20,452 nt of DNA from a bacterium (GCA_022616085.1 JAKEFN010000043.1:1-20452), one strand, 5' to 3'; counted from the stretch's first letter, positions 7,954 through 14,850 are shown. Notes: a model not told the origin generated them from the sequence alone. Numbers and translations are program-made.

Positions 7954-8592
7954 ATGTGGAAGGGGATATTTAACTTCGATGTCGCCCTGGTTGCCCTCGC
8001 ATGTCCATCGTGTGTGGTTCGGCCGTTCCAGAAAGGAGACGAGAACTCGCTTGTTGCGAGCTTAAACGACCGGGATGAAAAAGGGTATAAAGCGTCTCAT
8101 TATTTGACGCATATCCCGGAGAATTATACGGTTGTGCATGCGAGAGAATGGATTTCCCGTGTGCAAAAAGAATACGGAAGCGATATAAAAACCCGGCTTG
8201 ATTGGGCTGTAGATATCGGGGGAGAGGTTGCCGGTTCTGTTTCGCTTATAAACTTGAATATAAGCGAAGCGCACAAAGCCCAGATTTCATTTTGGTTAAG
8301 TCCGCGGTTTCGAGGGCGCGGCATTATGACCGAAGCGGTCAGGGCTGTTGTTGATCATGTATTCAAAAACGCGTGGTTTGTTCGTATTCACGCGTGGATT
8401 AACGAAGAACACGACGAGCCTGCGCATGTTCTCCGCCGTGTTGGTTTTACGGAGGGCGTTGATCGGCACGACGCGGAATGGTTTCGGAATGGGGACTTTC
8501 CTCCCCCGTCGAAAATGCTCTGGATTGTTTCGGAGGACGCAAAATGCATATGGCGGGAGAGGTGGCGCGCGGAACACGGCGGCGCCAGATGA
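7954..8592 (+). CDS. GNAT-family N-acetyltransferase (RimJ/RimL type)
   Basis: A 212-residue acetyl-CoA-dependent acetyltransferase. The core begins with CVVRPFQKGDENSL and holds GEVAGSVSLINLN on the central strands, then ISFWLSPRFRGRGIMTEAV, where the R-G-R-G-I stretch is the acetyl-CoA pyrophosphate loop, and a C-terminal LRRVGFTEGV segment characteristic of RimJ/RimL-like enzymes. The substrate cannot be told; alpha-amino groups of proteins or small amines are usual. The start is set by GGAGG at 7942-7946, 7 bases before the ATG. A second GGAGG at 7934-7938 precedes another ATG at 7947 that opens an eight-codon frame. It ends 2 bases before a clean terminator. Confidence 0.88.
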   Translation: MWKGIFNFDVALVALACPSCVVRPFQKGDENSLVASLNDRDEKGYKASHYLTHIPENYTVVHAREWISRVQKEYGSDIKTRLDWAVDIGGEVAGSVSLINLNISEAHKAQISFWLSPRFRGRGIMTEAVRAVVDHVFKNAWFVRIHAWINEEHDEPAHVLRRVGFTEGVDRHDAEWFRNGDFPPPSKMLWIVSEDAKCIWRERWRAEHGGAR

Positions 8593-8594
8593 TA

Positions 8595-8620
8595 GGGGCG
8601 ATAACGCCCCCTTTTGTTTT
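8595..8620 (+). terminator. Rho-independent terminator after the acetyltransferase gene
   Basis: GGGGCG (8595-8600), loop ATAA, CGCCCC (8605-8610), then CTTTTGTTTT. It insulates the nrtR regulator from upstream transcription. Confidence 0.85.
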
Positions 8621-8623
8621 ATG

Positions 8624-8638
8624 GTGTATATGATACAC
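8624..8638 (+). promoter_or_regulatory. Palindromic operator in front of the NrtR-like gene
   Basis: GTGTAT-ATG-ATACAC, a perfect 6+6 palindrome. It contains a TATGAT -10-like box (8629-8634) and ends 10 bases before the regulator's ATG. It shares the GTGT-N7-ACAC layout with the palindrome at 9382-9400, so autoregulation is likely. Binding by NrtR is inference. Confidence 0.55.
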
Positions 8639-8648
8639 TTACCAAAAA

Positions 8649-9308
8649 ATGGTTTTGCAAAAATACACATTCGCGGTTATTGCAACCGATGTCGCAATTT
8701 TTACCACTCAAGACGGCGAACTCAAAGTGCTTTTAATTGGCATGAAAAAGAGTCCCTACGAAGGTTTTTTTGCGCTTCCCGGGGGGCTTGTTGGGGGAGA
8801 TGAGTCCATTGATGATGCGGCGGGGCGGCATCTTTTTGATAAGGCGGGGGTAAGAGGGGTGTTTCTTGAACAGCTTTCGGCGTTTGGCGAACCGGACCGC
8901 GACCCCTTTGGCAGGGTGGTTTCGGTTGCTTACTATGCTCTTGTGCCGCCGGACGCGCATCGTCTGAAAACCACCAAGCAATACAAGGGTGTATCCTGGT
9001 TTTCTGTTCAGAGGCTTCCCAATCTCGCCTATGACCACAAGCACATACTTGAAGCCGCTGTTGCGCGCCTTCGAGGCAAGCTTGCGTATTCAAATATCGC
9101 GAGGAACCTCTTGTCGCGCGAATTTACTTTGGGAGAGATGCAGTCAATGTATGAAATAATCCTCGGAGAAAAGCTTGATAAAAGAAATTTCAGAAAGAAA
9201 ATGATCGGATCAGGGCTTCTCACAGAAACAAAACACATGCAGAAGGGGCGCGCCAACCGTCCGGCGCGGCTTTACACATTCAAAAAGAAAAAGATGGTGT
9301 TTATATAA
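8649..9308 (+). CDS. nrtR: NrtR-type transcriptional regulator (Nudix fold plus winged helix)
   Basis: A 219-residue regulator. The N-terminal Nudix-fold domain (about 5-140) reads FFALPGGLVGGDESIDDAAG and continues RHLFDKAGV where an active enzyme has R-E-x-x-E-E. The two metal-binding glutamates are thus D64 and K65 and the first Glu is H61, so hydrolysis is unlikely and the fold probably only senses ligand. A C-terminal winged-helix region (about 150-215, FTLGEMQSMYEIILG to RPARLYTF) fits NrtR, which in characterised bacteria represses NAD salvage genes and is released by ADP-ribose. The neighbouring nicotinamidase-like gene supports this. No SD; the mRNA leader would be 0-10 bases. Family confident; ligand inferred. 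Confidence 0.85.
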   Translation: MVLQKYTFAVIATDVAIFTTQDGELKVLLIGMKKSPYEGFFALPGGLVGGDESIDDAAGRHLFDKAGVRGVFLEQLSAFGEPDRDPFGRVVSVAYYALVPPDAHRLKTTKQYKGVSWFSVQRLPNLAYDHKHILEAAVARLRGKLAYSNIARNLLSREFTLGEMQSMYEIILGEKLDKRNFRKKMIGSGLLTETKHMQKGRANRPARLYTFKKKKMVFI

Positions 9309-9340
9309 AAACCTAGGCATTTTTTAAACACAGAACCAAA

Positions 9341-9356
9341 CAAGATGTCAATCTTG
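9341..9356 (+). repeat. Inverted repeat over the -35 region
   Basis: CAAGAT-GTCA-ATCTTG, perfect 6+6 palindrome whose right arm overlaps the TTGCGT -35 hexamer. It may be a second regulator site or may be chance. Confidence 0.3.
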
Positions 9357-9382
9357 CGTTCGGGAACAGAGTGCGATAAGAT
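9354..9382 (+). promoter_or_regulatory. Promoter of the phosphosignalling operon
   Basis: TTGCGT (9354-9359), a 17-base spacer and TAAGAT (9377-9382). The predicted start near 9389 lies inside the palindromic operator and gives a leader of about 147 bases before the PP2C start. Confidence 0.45.
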
Positions 9383-9400
9383 AGTGTCTAGATAACACTA
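9382..9400 (+). promoter_or_regulatory. Palindromic operator of the phosphosignalling operon
   Basis: TAGTGT-CTAGATA-ACACTA, a perfect 6+6 palindrome placed at the end of the -10 box and over the likely transcription start, the classic position for a repressor. Aligned with the site before nrtR it shares ATnGTGTnTAnnnnACACTnA. NrtR is the obvious candidate binder. Confidence 0.6.
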
Positions 9401-9440
9401 AGTAACCCTTTGCCGCCATTCTTGATTTACCAGCAGGTTT

Positions 9441-9518
9441 ATGTTAGGAATAACAAGGATTAGAAGCAAAAGTGTTAAAAAGCCTTATTTATTGGCTTCA
9501 GAGAACCTTGACAATTAA
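9441..9518 (+). CDS. Possible 25-residue leader peptide
   Basis: ATG at 9441 to TAA at 9516-9518, beginning MLGITRIRSKSVKKPYLL. It lies wholly inside the operon leader and stops 17 bases before the PP2C start codon, just ahead of that gene's SD. The only SD-like sequence is a weak AGCAGG 4 bases from the ATG. The frame could be chance in a 227-base gap; it is listed because its position suits translational coupling. No family recognised. Confidence 0.25.
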   Translation: MLGITRIRSKSVKKPYLLASENLDN

Positions 9519-9535
9519 AAAGGAGAAGTAAAAAA

Positions 9536-10369
9536 ATGCTGGAAAACATTTGCGTTGCCGGAGGGTCTATTCCTGGCGCCGACCATGCAATGCCGGGCAA
9601 ACCTGGCTGGATAAATAACCATGATGCTTATGCTGTGCGTATAGACGAGAGGACTATTGTCGCCGTTGTGTGTGATGGTTGCGGGTCCGGTAAACATAGC
9701 GAAGTAGGCGCCAAAATCGCTTCTGAACTTTTTGCAGAAAACATTTCAACATACGCGAGACGACTGCTTGACGGTAATCCCGCGACAAAGTTTACGCAGG
9801 AAAAGTTTTGGCACCGCATTGAACAGCAGATCACTTCATACCTAACCGTTCTTTCGGGTGCCATGGGGGAAAGCGTTACTCAGGTGGTCGACAACTTTTT
9901 TCTCTTTACACTCATTGGAGTATTGGTGACAGAGAATGAGGCTTACATTTTTTCTATTGGCGATGGGGTTTACGCCATAAATGGCGATGTCAGAATTCTC
10001 GGTCCATTTCCGAAGAATGAGCCTCCGTATATTATGTATGCCCTTACGGGATCATCGCTTACTTCTGATATGCTGAAAATCAAGGTGAACTACGTCGTGC
10101 CTACAACAAGTCTCGAAAGTATACTAATTGGATCTGACGGCGTTTCATATTTCTTGGATGCAGAGGAATATATACTGCCTGGTGGAGGGGTTGTCGGGCC
10201 GCTGTCGCAGTTTTGGGAAAACGACCTTTATCTGAAGAACCCTGATGCGATTCGACGGCGGCTTGCAATTATCAACAAAGAAGTCGTCGACGAGAAACGT
10301 ATTAAAGGGGGACCGCTTAAGGACGATACTACCCTCATAGTTGTCAAGAAATTCAATAAATGTTCATAG
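9536..10369 (+). CDS. PP2C-type Ser/Thr protein phosphatase
   Basis: A 277-residue metal-dependent phosphatase of the PP2C (PPM) superfamily, closest in layout to the short bacterial PP2C_2 type that includes E. coli PphC. Metal-site motifs appear in order: INNHDAYAV (N-x-D near 30), VVCDGCGSGKHSEVGA (D47, G48), FSIGDGVYA (D143), LIGSDGVSYF (D201) and KDDTTLIVV (D263/D264). It has no membrane segment and should act in the cytoplasm. It is expected to remove phosphates placed by the kinase encoded 12 bases downstream. AGGAG at 9521-9525 fixes the start. First main gene of the operon that ends at 14246. Confidence 0.88.
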   Translation: MLENICVAGGSIPGADHAMPGKPGWINNHDAYAVRIDERTIVAVVCDGCGSGKHSEVGAKIASELFAENISTYARRLLDGNPATKFTQEKFWHRIEQQITSYLTVLSGAMGESVTQVVDNFFLFTLIGVLVTENEAYIFSIGDGVYAINGDVRILGPFPKNEPPYIMYALTGSSLTSDMLKIKVNYVVPTTSLESILIGSDGVSYFLDAEEYILPGGGVVGPLSQFWENDLYLKNPDAIRRRLAIINKEVVDEKRIKGGPLKDDTTLIVVKKFNKCS

Positions 10370-10381
10370 AGGAAGTGAGTC

Positions 10382-12253
10382 ATGGATGTTTATATTGATG
10401 GCAAGGTGGTCCGCGTAACCCCTGCATCCTCTATTGGTAAAGGCGGTGAAGCGGACATATTTAAGATTGGAAGCGACACTGCCCTTAAGTTGTATAAACA
10501 ACCAAACCACCCTGATATAATAGGAATTGCGGACCCGAAGGGGCGTGCGAGGGAAATAGCCGGAGCAAAACGGAGAATAGAAGAACATCAGCAGAAACTA
10601 CCCTCGTTTCCTAAAAATCTCCCACCGCGCGTTATCGCGCCAATCAAACTTGCCAGAGCAGGAAGAGAAAAATTAATTGCTGGATATACCATGCAATTGG
10701 TCAGCAACGCGGAACCATTGATTTCTTACGGTTCACGCACTTTCCGCGAGACAATTGCAAACGATCAAATAACAACAGCCGTTTTCAAGGACCTTCTAAA
10801 GACGGTCGATCGTATGCACGATGCGGGACTTGTAATCGGTGACTTTAACGATTTGAATGTTCTCGTTCGCGGCGAGGAAGCGTATCTTTTAGACGTTGAT
10901 AGTGCTCAATTCGGGCGGTTCTATTGCAGGGTGTTTACGGCAAAATTTGTGGACCCGACACTCTGCGATTCATCGAGAACAACACCCCTTCTTGTGAAAC
11001 CTCATAACGAACAATCAGATTGGTATGCGCTCTCAGTGATGTTTATGCAATCTTTTTTGTTTGTCGGTCCGTATGGAGGAGTGTATAAACCCATTGATAA
11101 AACCAAGAGGATTCCACATGACGCCCGGCCACTCCATCGTATAAGCGTCTTCAATTCAGAAGTTCAATATCCCAAGCCTGCTCGACCCCTCGACACACTA
11201 CCTGACAGTGTGCTCGCGTTTCTTAAGGAAACCTTTGAAAATGATAGGCGTGGAGCATTCCCTATGCACCTGATAGAGAGGCTTCAATTTGACGGAAATG
11301 GGCGCATACTGGCAACTGTTAAGCCTATTGTCACGCCAGCTATTATTAAAGAGGTTCATACCGGAACCGTGTCGGCCGAGAAAATATTCAGTACAACGGG
11401 AAGGATTCTCAACGCCGCCTATCAGTCAGGAAGACTATATTGGCTATATCACGACAGCGGCACTTATAAGAGAGAAGACGGAACAGAAGTCATACAAGGG
11501 CCATACGATCCGCACATGCGTTATCGCGTCCAGCAGAAAAATACAGTGCTTGCGAAGGGGACCAGAGTATTTGTTTTTTCTCCCGGAAAAAGATCGCCAC
11601 AAGAGTTCACTGTTGAAACATATGGACAACTGCCGCTTATTGATACCAACGAACATACAGTCTATTTCGTCGAAAGCGGCATACTCCAACGTATTGGACT
11701 ATTGGGGCCTCTCTATGCAGAGCGTATTGGAGATGTGCTTTCCGCACAAACATTGTTTTGGGCTGGAGCGGAATTCGGTTTTGGATTCTATCGGGCGGGC
11801 AATCTTTCTCGGTATTTTGTGTTTAACGCACGGTCGGGAGGGTTGAATGACTCGATATTATTGCCTCCTATACGCGGTCAGCTCATTGATGCAACGTGTC
11901 AGTTTGCCGACAATCTTATATGGGTTTTCATGTCAATTCGAGAAAGCGGTAACAATATCAATCGATGCTTCTTATTAAGTTCGCAAGGAGGAATTATTGC
12001 AACTACTGAAACAACAAGCGATGACGGATCGTGGCTGGGAAGCATACGCGGCAAAACAGCTATCGGAAAATTTCTTCTTGCGCCAACAGACGACGGCATC
12101 GTTCGTGTGGAAGTGAATGGCACCGCGCTTTCGGTGGCCAAAGAGTTTCCTGATACGGCACGGTTTATAGACTCGGGAAGCCGCCTTTTCCCTGGGACCA
12201 ATGGGCTCTCGGTAGTAACACCGAAGGAAATTTGGAATCTTCAACTCAAGTAA
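10382..12253 (+). CDS. Ser/Thr protein kinase fused to a probable beta-propeller
   Basis: A 623-residue soluble protein. The kinase domain (about 14-305) has all core elements: glycine loop IGKGGEADIFKI (18-29), ATP lysine K36 in ALKLYK, catalytic loop IGDFNDLNVLV (D154, N159), LLDVDSAQF in the DFG position (D171), and the alpha-F aspartate in SDWYALSVM (D213). GD replaces HRD, as in atypical YegI-like kinases. Residues about 325-623 show roughly six beta-rich units of 45-50 residues with recurring aromatic strands (RLYWLY, RVFVFS, TVYFVE, LIWVFM, EIWNLQ), read as a beta-propeller binding domain. AGAGGAAG before the ATG is the SD. With the PP2C and vWA neighbours it forms a TerY-P-like triad. 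The propeller is inferred from repeat pattern only. Confidence 0.83.
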   Translation: MDVYIDGKVVRVTPASSIGKGGEADIFKIGSDTALKLYKQPNHPDIIGIADPKGRAREIAGAKRRIEEHQQKLPSFPKNLPPRVIAPIKLARAGREKLIAGYTMQLVSNAEPLISYGSRTFRETIANDQITTAVFKDLLKTVDRMHDAGLVIGDFNDLNVLVRGEEAYLLDVDSAQFGRFYCRVFTAKFVDPTLCDSSRTTPLLVKPHNEQSDWYALSVMFMQSFLFVGPYGGVYKPIDKTKRIPHDARPLHRISVFNSEVQYPKPARPLDTLPDSVLAFLKETFENDRRGAFPMHLIERLQFDGNGRILATVKPIVTPAIIKEVHTGTVSAEKIFSTTGRILNAAYQSGRLYWLYHDSGTYKREDGTEVIQGPYDPHMRYRVQQKNTVLAKGTRVFVFSPGKRSPQEFTVETYGQLPLIDTNEHTVYFVESGILQRIGLLGPLYAERIGDVLSAQTLFWAGAEFGFGFYRAGNLSRYFVFNARSGGLNDSILLPPIRGQLIDATCQFADNLIWVFMSIRESGNNINRCFLLSSQGGIIATTETTSDDGSWLGSIRGKTAIGKFLLAPTDDGIVRVEVNGTALSVAKEFPDTARFIDSGSRLFPGTNGLSVVTPKEIWNLQLK

Positions 12254-12274
12254 CTTAAAGAGGAGATGTAATTA

Positions 12275-13360
12275 ATGAAAACATTACCGTTACCTTCGTT
12301 CTATAGAGCCGCAAATGCGGAAAAATGGGAATATCGACCCAATCACCGGAAACTAGTAGAAATGTCGCGCGATTGGCGCGGCGACTATGGGATCAAGGCA
12401 TCAGCAACCGACAAAAAAGTGGTCACGATGCTTGTGATTGACGGGCAGAAGGATTTTCTCTTCCCGCAAGGAAGTCTCTATGTGGGTGGCAGAAGCGGAC
12501 GAGGGGCGATTGAAGACACGGTTCGTACGGTTGAGTTCACTTATCGCAATATGCCGGTCATCACCCATATGCGCGCAACGTTTGATACTCACTTTCCTTT
12601 CCAAATCTTTTCGCCGGCGTTCCTTTTGGATGCGGACGGAAAGCATCCCCAGCCGTTCACGTTTATTGTGGCGGAAGAGGATCATAAGAAGCCGTGGATG
12701 ACGAGCGTTCTTGTGTTTCGGAAAGGCGAAGTGCGAGCGAACCCCGATGTCGCAGGATGGCTTTGCGGTGGCGATTACAGCTCGTTGCAAAAACAAATCT
12801 ATCATTATTGTACAAAACTGCATGAGACCGGCAAGTATGACCTTATTGCGTGGCCGGAGCATTGTATTCTCGGTGACGATGGTCACGCGCTTTCCGGTGT
12901 TCTCCACGAAGCGAGAATGTTCCACTCATATGTGCGCGGCATTCAGGCGGAAGCAGAAGTGAAGGGTGGGCATCCGCTTACCGAGAATTATTCAGTGCTC
13001 GGGCCGGAGGTAACGACTTATTGGGATGGCAGACCGATGGCGCAGAAAAATGCGCGTTTTGTGAAAACACTCCTTAAGTCCGACTACGTCTGGATTGTCG
13101 GACAGGCTGGAAGCCACTGCGTCGCCGCTTCGACAGACGACCTTTTGGCTGAAATAAGTGCGCAGGATCCTGAACTCGCCAAAAAAGTATACGTTCTGAC
13201 AGACTGTATGTCAGCGGTTACGGTGCCTGACGGGCGGGGCGGTTTTTATGCGGACTTCACACCTCAAATGGAAAGCGCTTTCCAGCGCTGGGCGGACGCG
13301 GGAATGCATCTCGTAAAATCAACCGACCCCGTTGAGAACTGGCCCGGGTTGGTCCTATAG
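12275..13360 (+). CDS. Nicotinamidase-like cysteine hydrolase (isochorismatase fold)
   Basis: A 361-residue member of the cysteine hydrolase family. The catalytic triad of nicotinamidase (PncA) can be traced: D56 in VIDGQKDF, K230 in EVKGGHPLTENYS, C282 in GQAGSHCVAAST. Metal ligands also align: D104 and H106 in ATFDTHF and H196 in WPEHC. The likely reaction is nicotinamide to nicotinate plus ammonia. At 361 residues it is far longer than typical enzymes (about 180-215): there is a ~45-residue N-terminal extension and extra segments between the metal site and WPEHC, so the substrate could be a larger amide. AGGAG at 12261-12265 supports this start. It sits between the kinase and the vWA gene. 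Confidence 0.78.
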   Translation: MKTLPLPSFYRAANAEKWEYRPNHRKLVEMSRDWRGDYGIKASATDKKVVTMLVIDGQKDFLFPQGSLYVGGRSGRGAIEDTVRTVEFTYRNMPVITHMRATFDTHFPFQIFSPAFLLDADGKHPQPFTFIVAEEDHKKPWMTSVLVFRKGEVRANPDVAGWLCGGDYSSLQKQIYHYCTKLHETGKYDLIAWPEHCILGDDGHALSGVLHEARMFHSYVRGIQAEAEVKGGHPLTENYSVLGPEVTTYWDGRPMAQKNARFVKTLLKSDYVWIVGQAGSHCVAASTDDLLAEISAQDPELAKKVYVLTDCMSAVTVPDGRGGFYADFTPQMESAFQRWADAGMHLVKSTDPVENWPGLVL

Positions 13361-13401
13361 TTTCTAGTTTTATGTCAACGACACCTAAAGGAGAAAAAAT
13401 A

Positions 13402-14196
13402 ATGGCAACCCAAGACGTGAGTAGTTTATTTGGAGGCGCCGTCGCCGATGGCAATATATCTCAGGCGACCTTAAGCGCGATTAATGTCCCCGACCTTGGG
13501 GCGCAAATTCAAGCTGGTCTCGGGGTTGAGGTTGACCAGGTTATGGCAACAAGTGAAGTAACACTTGTTACTATGATGCCAGACGACTCAGGATCCATCC
13601 GTATGGCTGGGAATTCTCAGATTATGAGGGAAGGACACAATCTTGTCCTGGACGCCCTTATGGAAACGAAAAAGGCCCAGCGCGAAGGGATTTTTATTCA
13701 CACGCGTTACCTCAACGGCATAGTGCTCAATCCCTATGTATCGCTTGATCAGGCGGTCCGTATGGATAATCACAATTATAATCCCAACCAGGGGACGCCG
13801 TTATATGATCAGACTGTCGTTTTGCTTATGACGGTCATTAAGAAAGTACAGGAATTTTCGGATAGCGGCGTTCCATGTCGTGCGATAACGCTTATCATTA
13901 CCGATGGCGACGATGTCCATTCGAGGCACCAGACGCCCGCAAGCGTAAAGCAAATTGTGCACGATATGTTGCGAACCGAAAACCATATCATTGCGTTCAT
14001 GGGGATTGACGACGGGCAGACGGATTTTCGGATGATAGCCGAAAGTATGGGTATACTCCCGGATTGGGTGCTTACGCCAAAAAATACAAATTCTGAAATT
14101 CGTGCGAAATGGCAGATGTTCAGCCAGTCGGCTGTGCGCGCAAGCCAAGGGGCTGCAAGCTTCAGCCAGACAGTGGTTGGCGGCTTCGGGTCATAA
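13402..14196 (+). CDS. von Willebrand factor A (vWA) domain protein, TerY/YegL-like
   Basis: A 264-residue soluble protein with one vWA domain from about 50 to 225. The MIDAS metal site is complete: D61, S63 and S65 in MPDDSGSI, T132 in QGTPLYD, and D168 in IITDGDD. No signal peptide is present, so it acts in the cytoplasm, as TerY and YegL are thought to. The start at 13402 is chosen over an in-frame ATG at 13372 because AAAGGAG sits 8 bases before it. Tail residues ~235-264 are Ser/Ala/Gly/Gln-rich and may be flexible. It probably presents a phosphorylation-controlled binding surface for the kinase/phosphatase pair. Last gene before the operon terminator. Confidence 0.85.
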   Translation: MATQDVSSLFGGAVADGNISQATLSAINVPDLGAQIQAGLGVEVDQVMATSEVTLVTMMPDDSGSIRMAGNSQIMREGHNLVLDALMETKKAQREGIFIHTRYLNGIVLNPYVSLDQAVRMDNHNYNPNQGTPLYDQTVVLLMTVIKKVQEFSDSGVPCRAITLIITDGDDVHSRHQTPASVKQIVHDMLRTENHIIAFMGIDDGQTDFRMIAESMGILPDWVLTPKNTNSEIRAKWQMFSQSAVRASQGAASFSQTVVGGFGS

Positions 14197-14222
14197 TTTT
14201 AGCTCTTTAAGATTTTTTCTAT

Positions 14223-14246
14223 GGGCCCTTTTCGGGCCCGTTTTTT
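14223..14246 (+). terminator. Terminator closing the phosphosignalling operon
   Basis: GGGCCC (14223-14228), loop TTTTC, GGGCCC (14234-14239), then GTTTTTT. A textbook intrinsic terminator 27 bases after the vWA stop. Confidence 0.85.
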
Positions 14247-14300
14247 ATAGAGTGTTACGTGCAAGATGACAGACCAGTATTCGTATGAAGGAGAAAGTCA

Positions 14301-14753
14301 ATGATTTTTGATCTGAATGACCGAACGGCAGTCGGTGTTATCCGAACATATTGCGCGTGCGAGCGCGGAAAGGGCAGGACAATCGGCCTTACCTCAGGGT
14401 CGTTTGACCTCATTCACTTTCACCACACGCTCTATTTTACCCGTTGCAGGCGTTCCTGCGATATTTTGGTGGTCGGCGTTGACTCGGACGAATTTGTGCG
14501 CGAGAAAAAAGGTCCCGGCCGGCCGGTCATCTACGATTCGCGGCGCGTGTTTATGGTGGATAATCAGAAACCTGTTGCATTCGCGTTCATCATGAACAGC
14601 GTAGAAGACTTCGGTCGTGCGGCGGAGTTTTTCCGCCCCGAGTTCATTTTTAAGAACAATGATTTTGAGGGGCGCGAAACCGAGATTGTCGGCAAAGAGT
14701 TCGCGGGAGAGGTTAAGATAATAAGCGACGTTGTTGCAATCAAGCGGTATTGA
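14301..14753 (+). CDS. Cytidylyl/adenylyltransferase-like protein (HldE-C/TagD fold)
   Basis: A 150-residue single-domain nucleotidyltransferase. LTSGSFDLIHFHH (30-42) is the nucleotide-binding motif, followed by DILVVGVDSDEFVREKKGPG and, further on, FIFKNNDFEGRE and GEVKII, an order like the C-terminal domain of HldE (RfaE2) and TagD/GCT enzymes that join a sugar- or polyol-phosphate to a nucleotide. The usual HxGH reads HFHH (39-42), with His in the Gly position, which is unusual. Next to a nicotinamidase an NMN/NaMN adenylyltransferase role is conceivable, but the motifs do not prove it. AAGGAG 7 bases before the ATG. It follows the operon terminator, so it needs read-through or its own promoter. 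Confidence 0.7.
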   Translation: MIFDLNDRTAVGVIRTYCACERGKGRTIGLTSGSFDLIHFHHTLYFTRCRRSCDILVVGVDSDEFVREKKGPGRPVIYDSRRVFMVDNQKPVAFAFIMNSVEDFGRAAEFFRPEFIFKNNDFEGRETEIVGKEFAGEVKIISDVVAIKRY

Positions 14754-14780
14754 CGTTCATAAAGAGATCGCGGGTATAAT
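14750..14780 (+). promoter_or_regulatory. Promoter with consensus -10
   Basis: TTGACG (14750-14755), a 19-base spacer and a perfect TATAAT (14775-14780). The -35 overlaps the nucleotidyltransferase stop codon. The spacing is 1-2 bases longer than ideal. Confidence 0.5.
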
Positions 14781-14786
14781 GGTCGT

Positions 14787-14850
14787 GCTTAATAACGCAA
14801 TTTCTGAACTTATTCACGGAGAGTAACCTTCAACACGAAGGTTATTTTTT
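14787..14850 (+). ncRNA. Possible short transcript between promoter and terminator
   Basis: A consensus-like promoter (14750-14780) and a clean terminator (14824-14850) enclose about 64 transcribed bases and no recognisable gene. It could be a small RNA or an attenuated leader of the downstream dsbA-like gene. A 15-codon frame (14779-14826) starts inside the -10 box, so this promoter would not express it. A second hairpin, TTGCACA/TGTGCAA (14852-14876), follows. No known RNA family recognised. Confidence 0.35.
14824..14850 (+). terminator. Rho-independent terminator
   Basis: TAACCTTC (14824-14831), loop AACAC, GAAGGTTA (14837-14844), then TTTTTT. It lies 70 bases after the nucleotidyltransferase stop and could end that transcript as well as the short one. 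Confidence 0.85.

Noticed and set aside
8722..9093. 123-residue minus-strand frame inside nrtR
   Set aside because: It is the reverse shadow of a clear Nudix/winged-helix gene and shows no domain pattern.
9508..9513. Consensus TTGACA as a second promoter for the PP2C gene
   Set aside because: No -10 box lies at normal spacing; the region 17 bases on is a run of A at the start codon.
14779..14826. 15-codon frame between the nucleotidyltransferase and dsbA-like genes
   Set aside because: Its ATG lies in the -10 box of the only nearby promoter, so that promoter could not express it.
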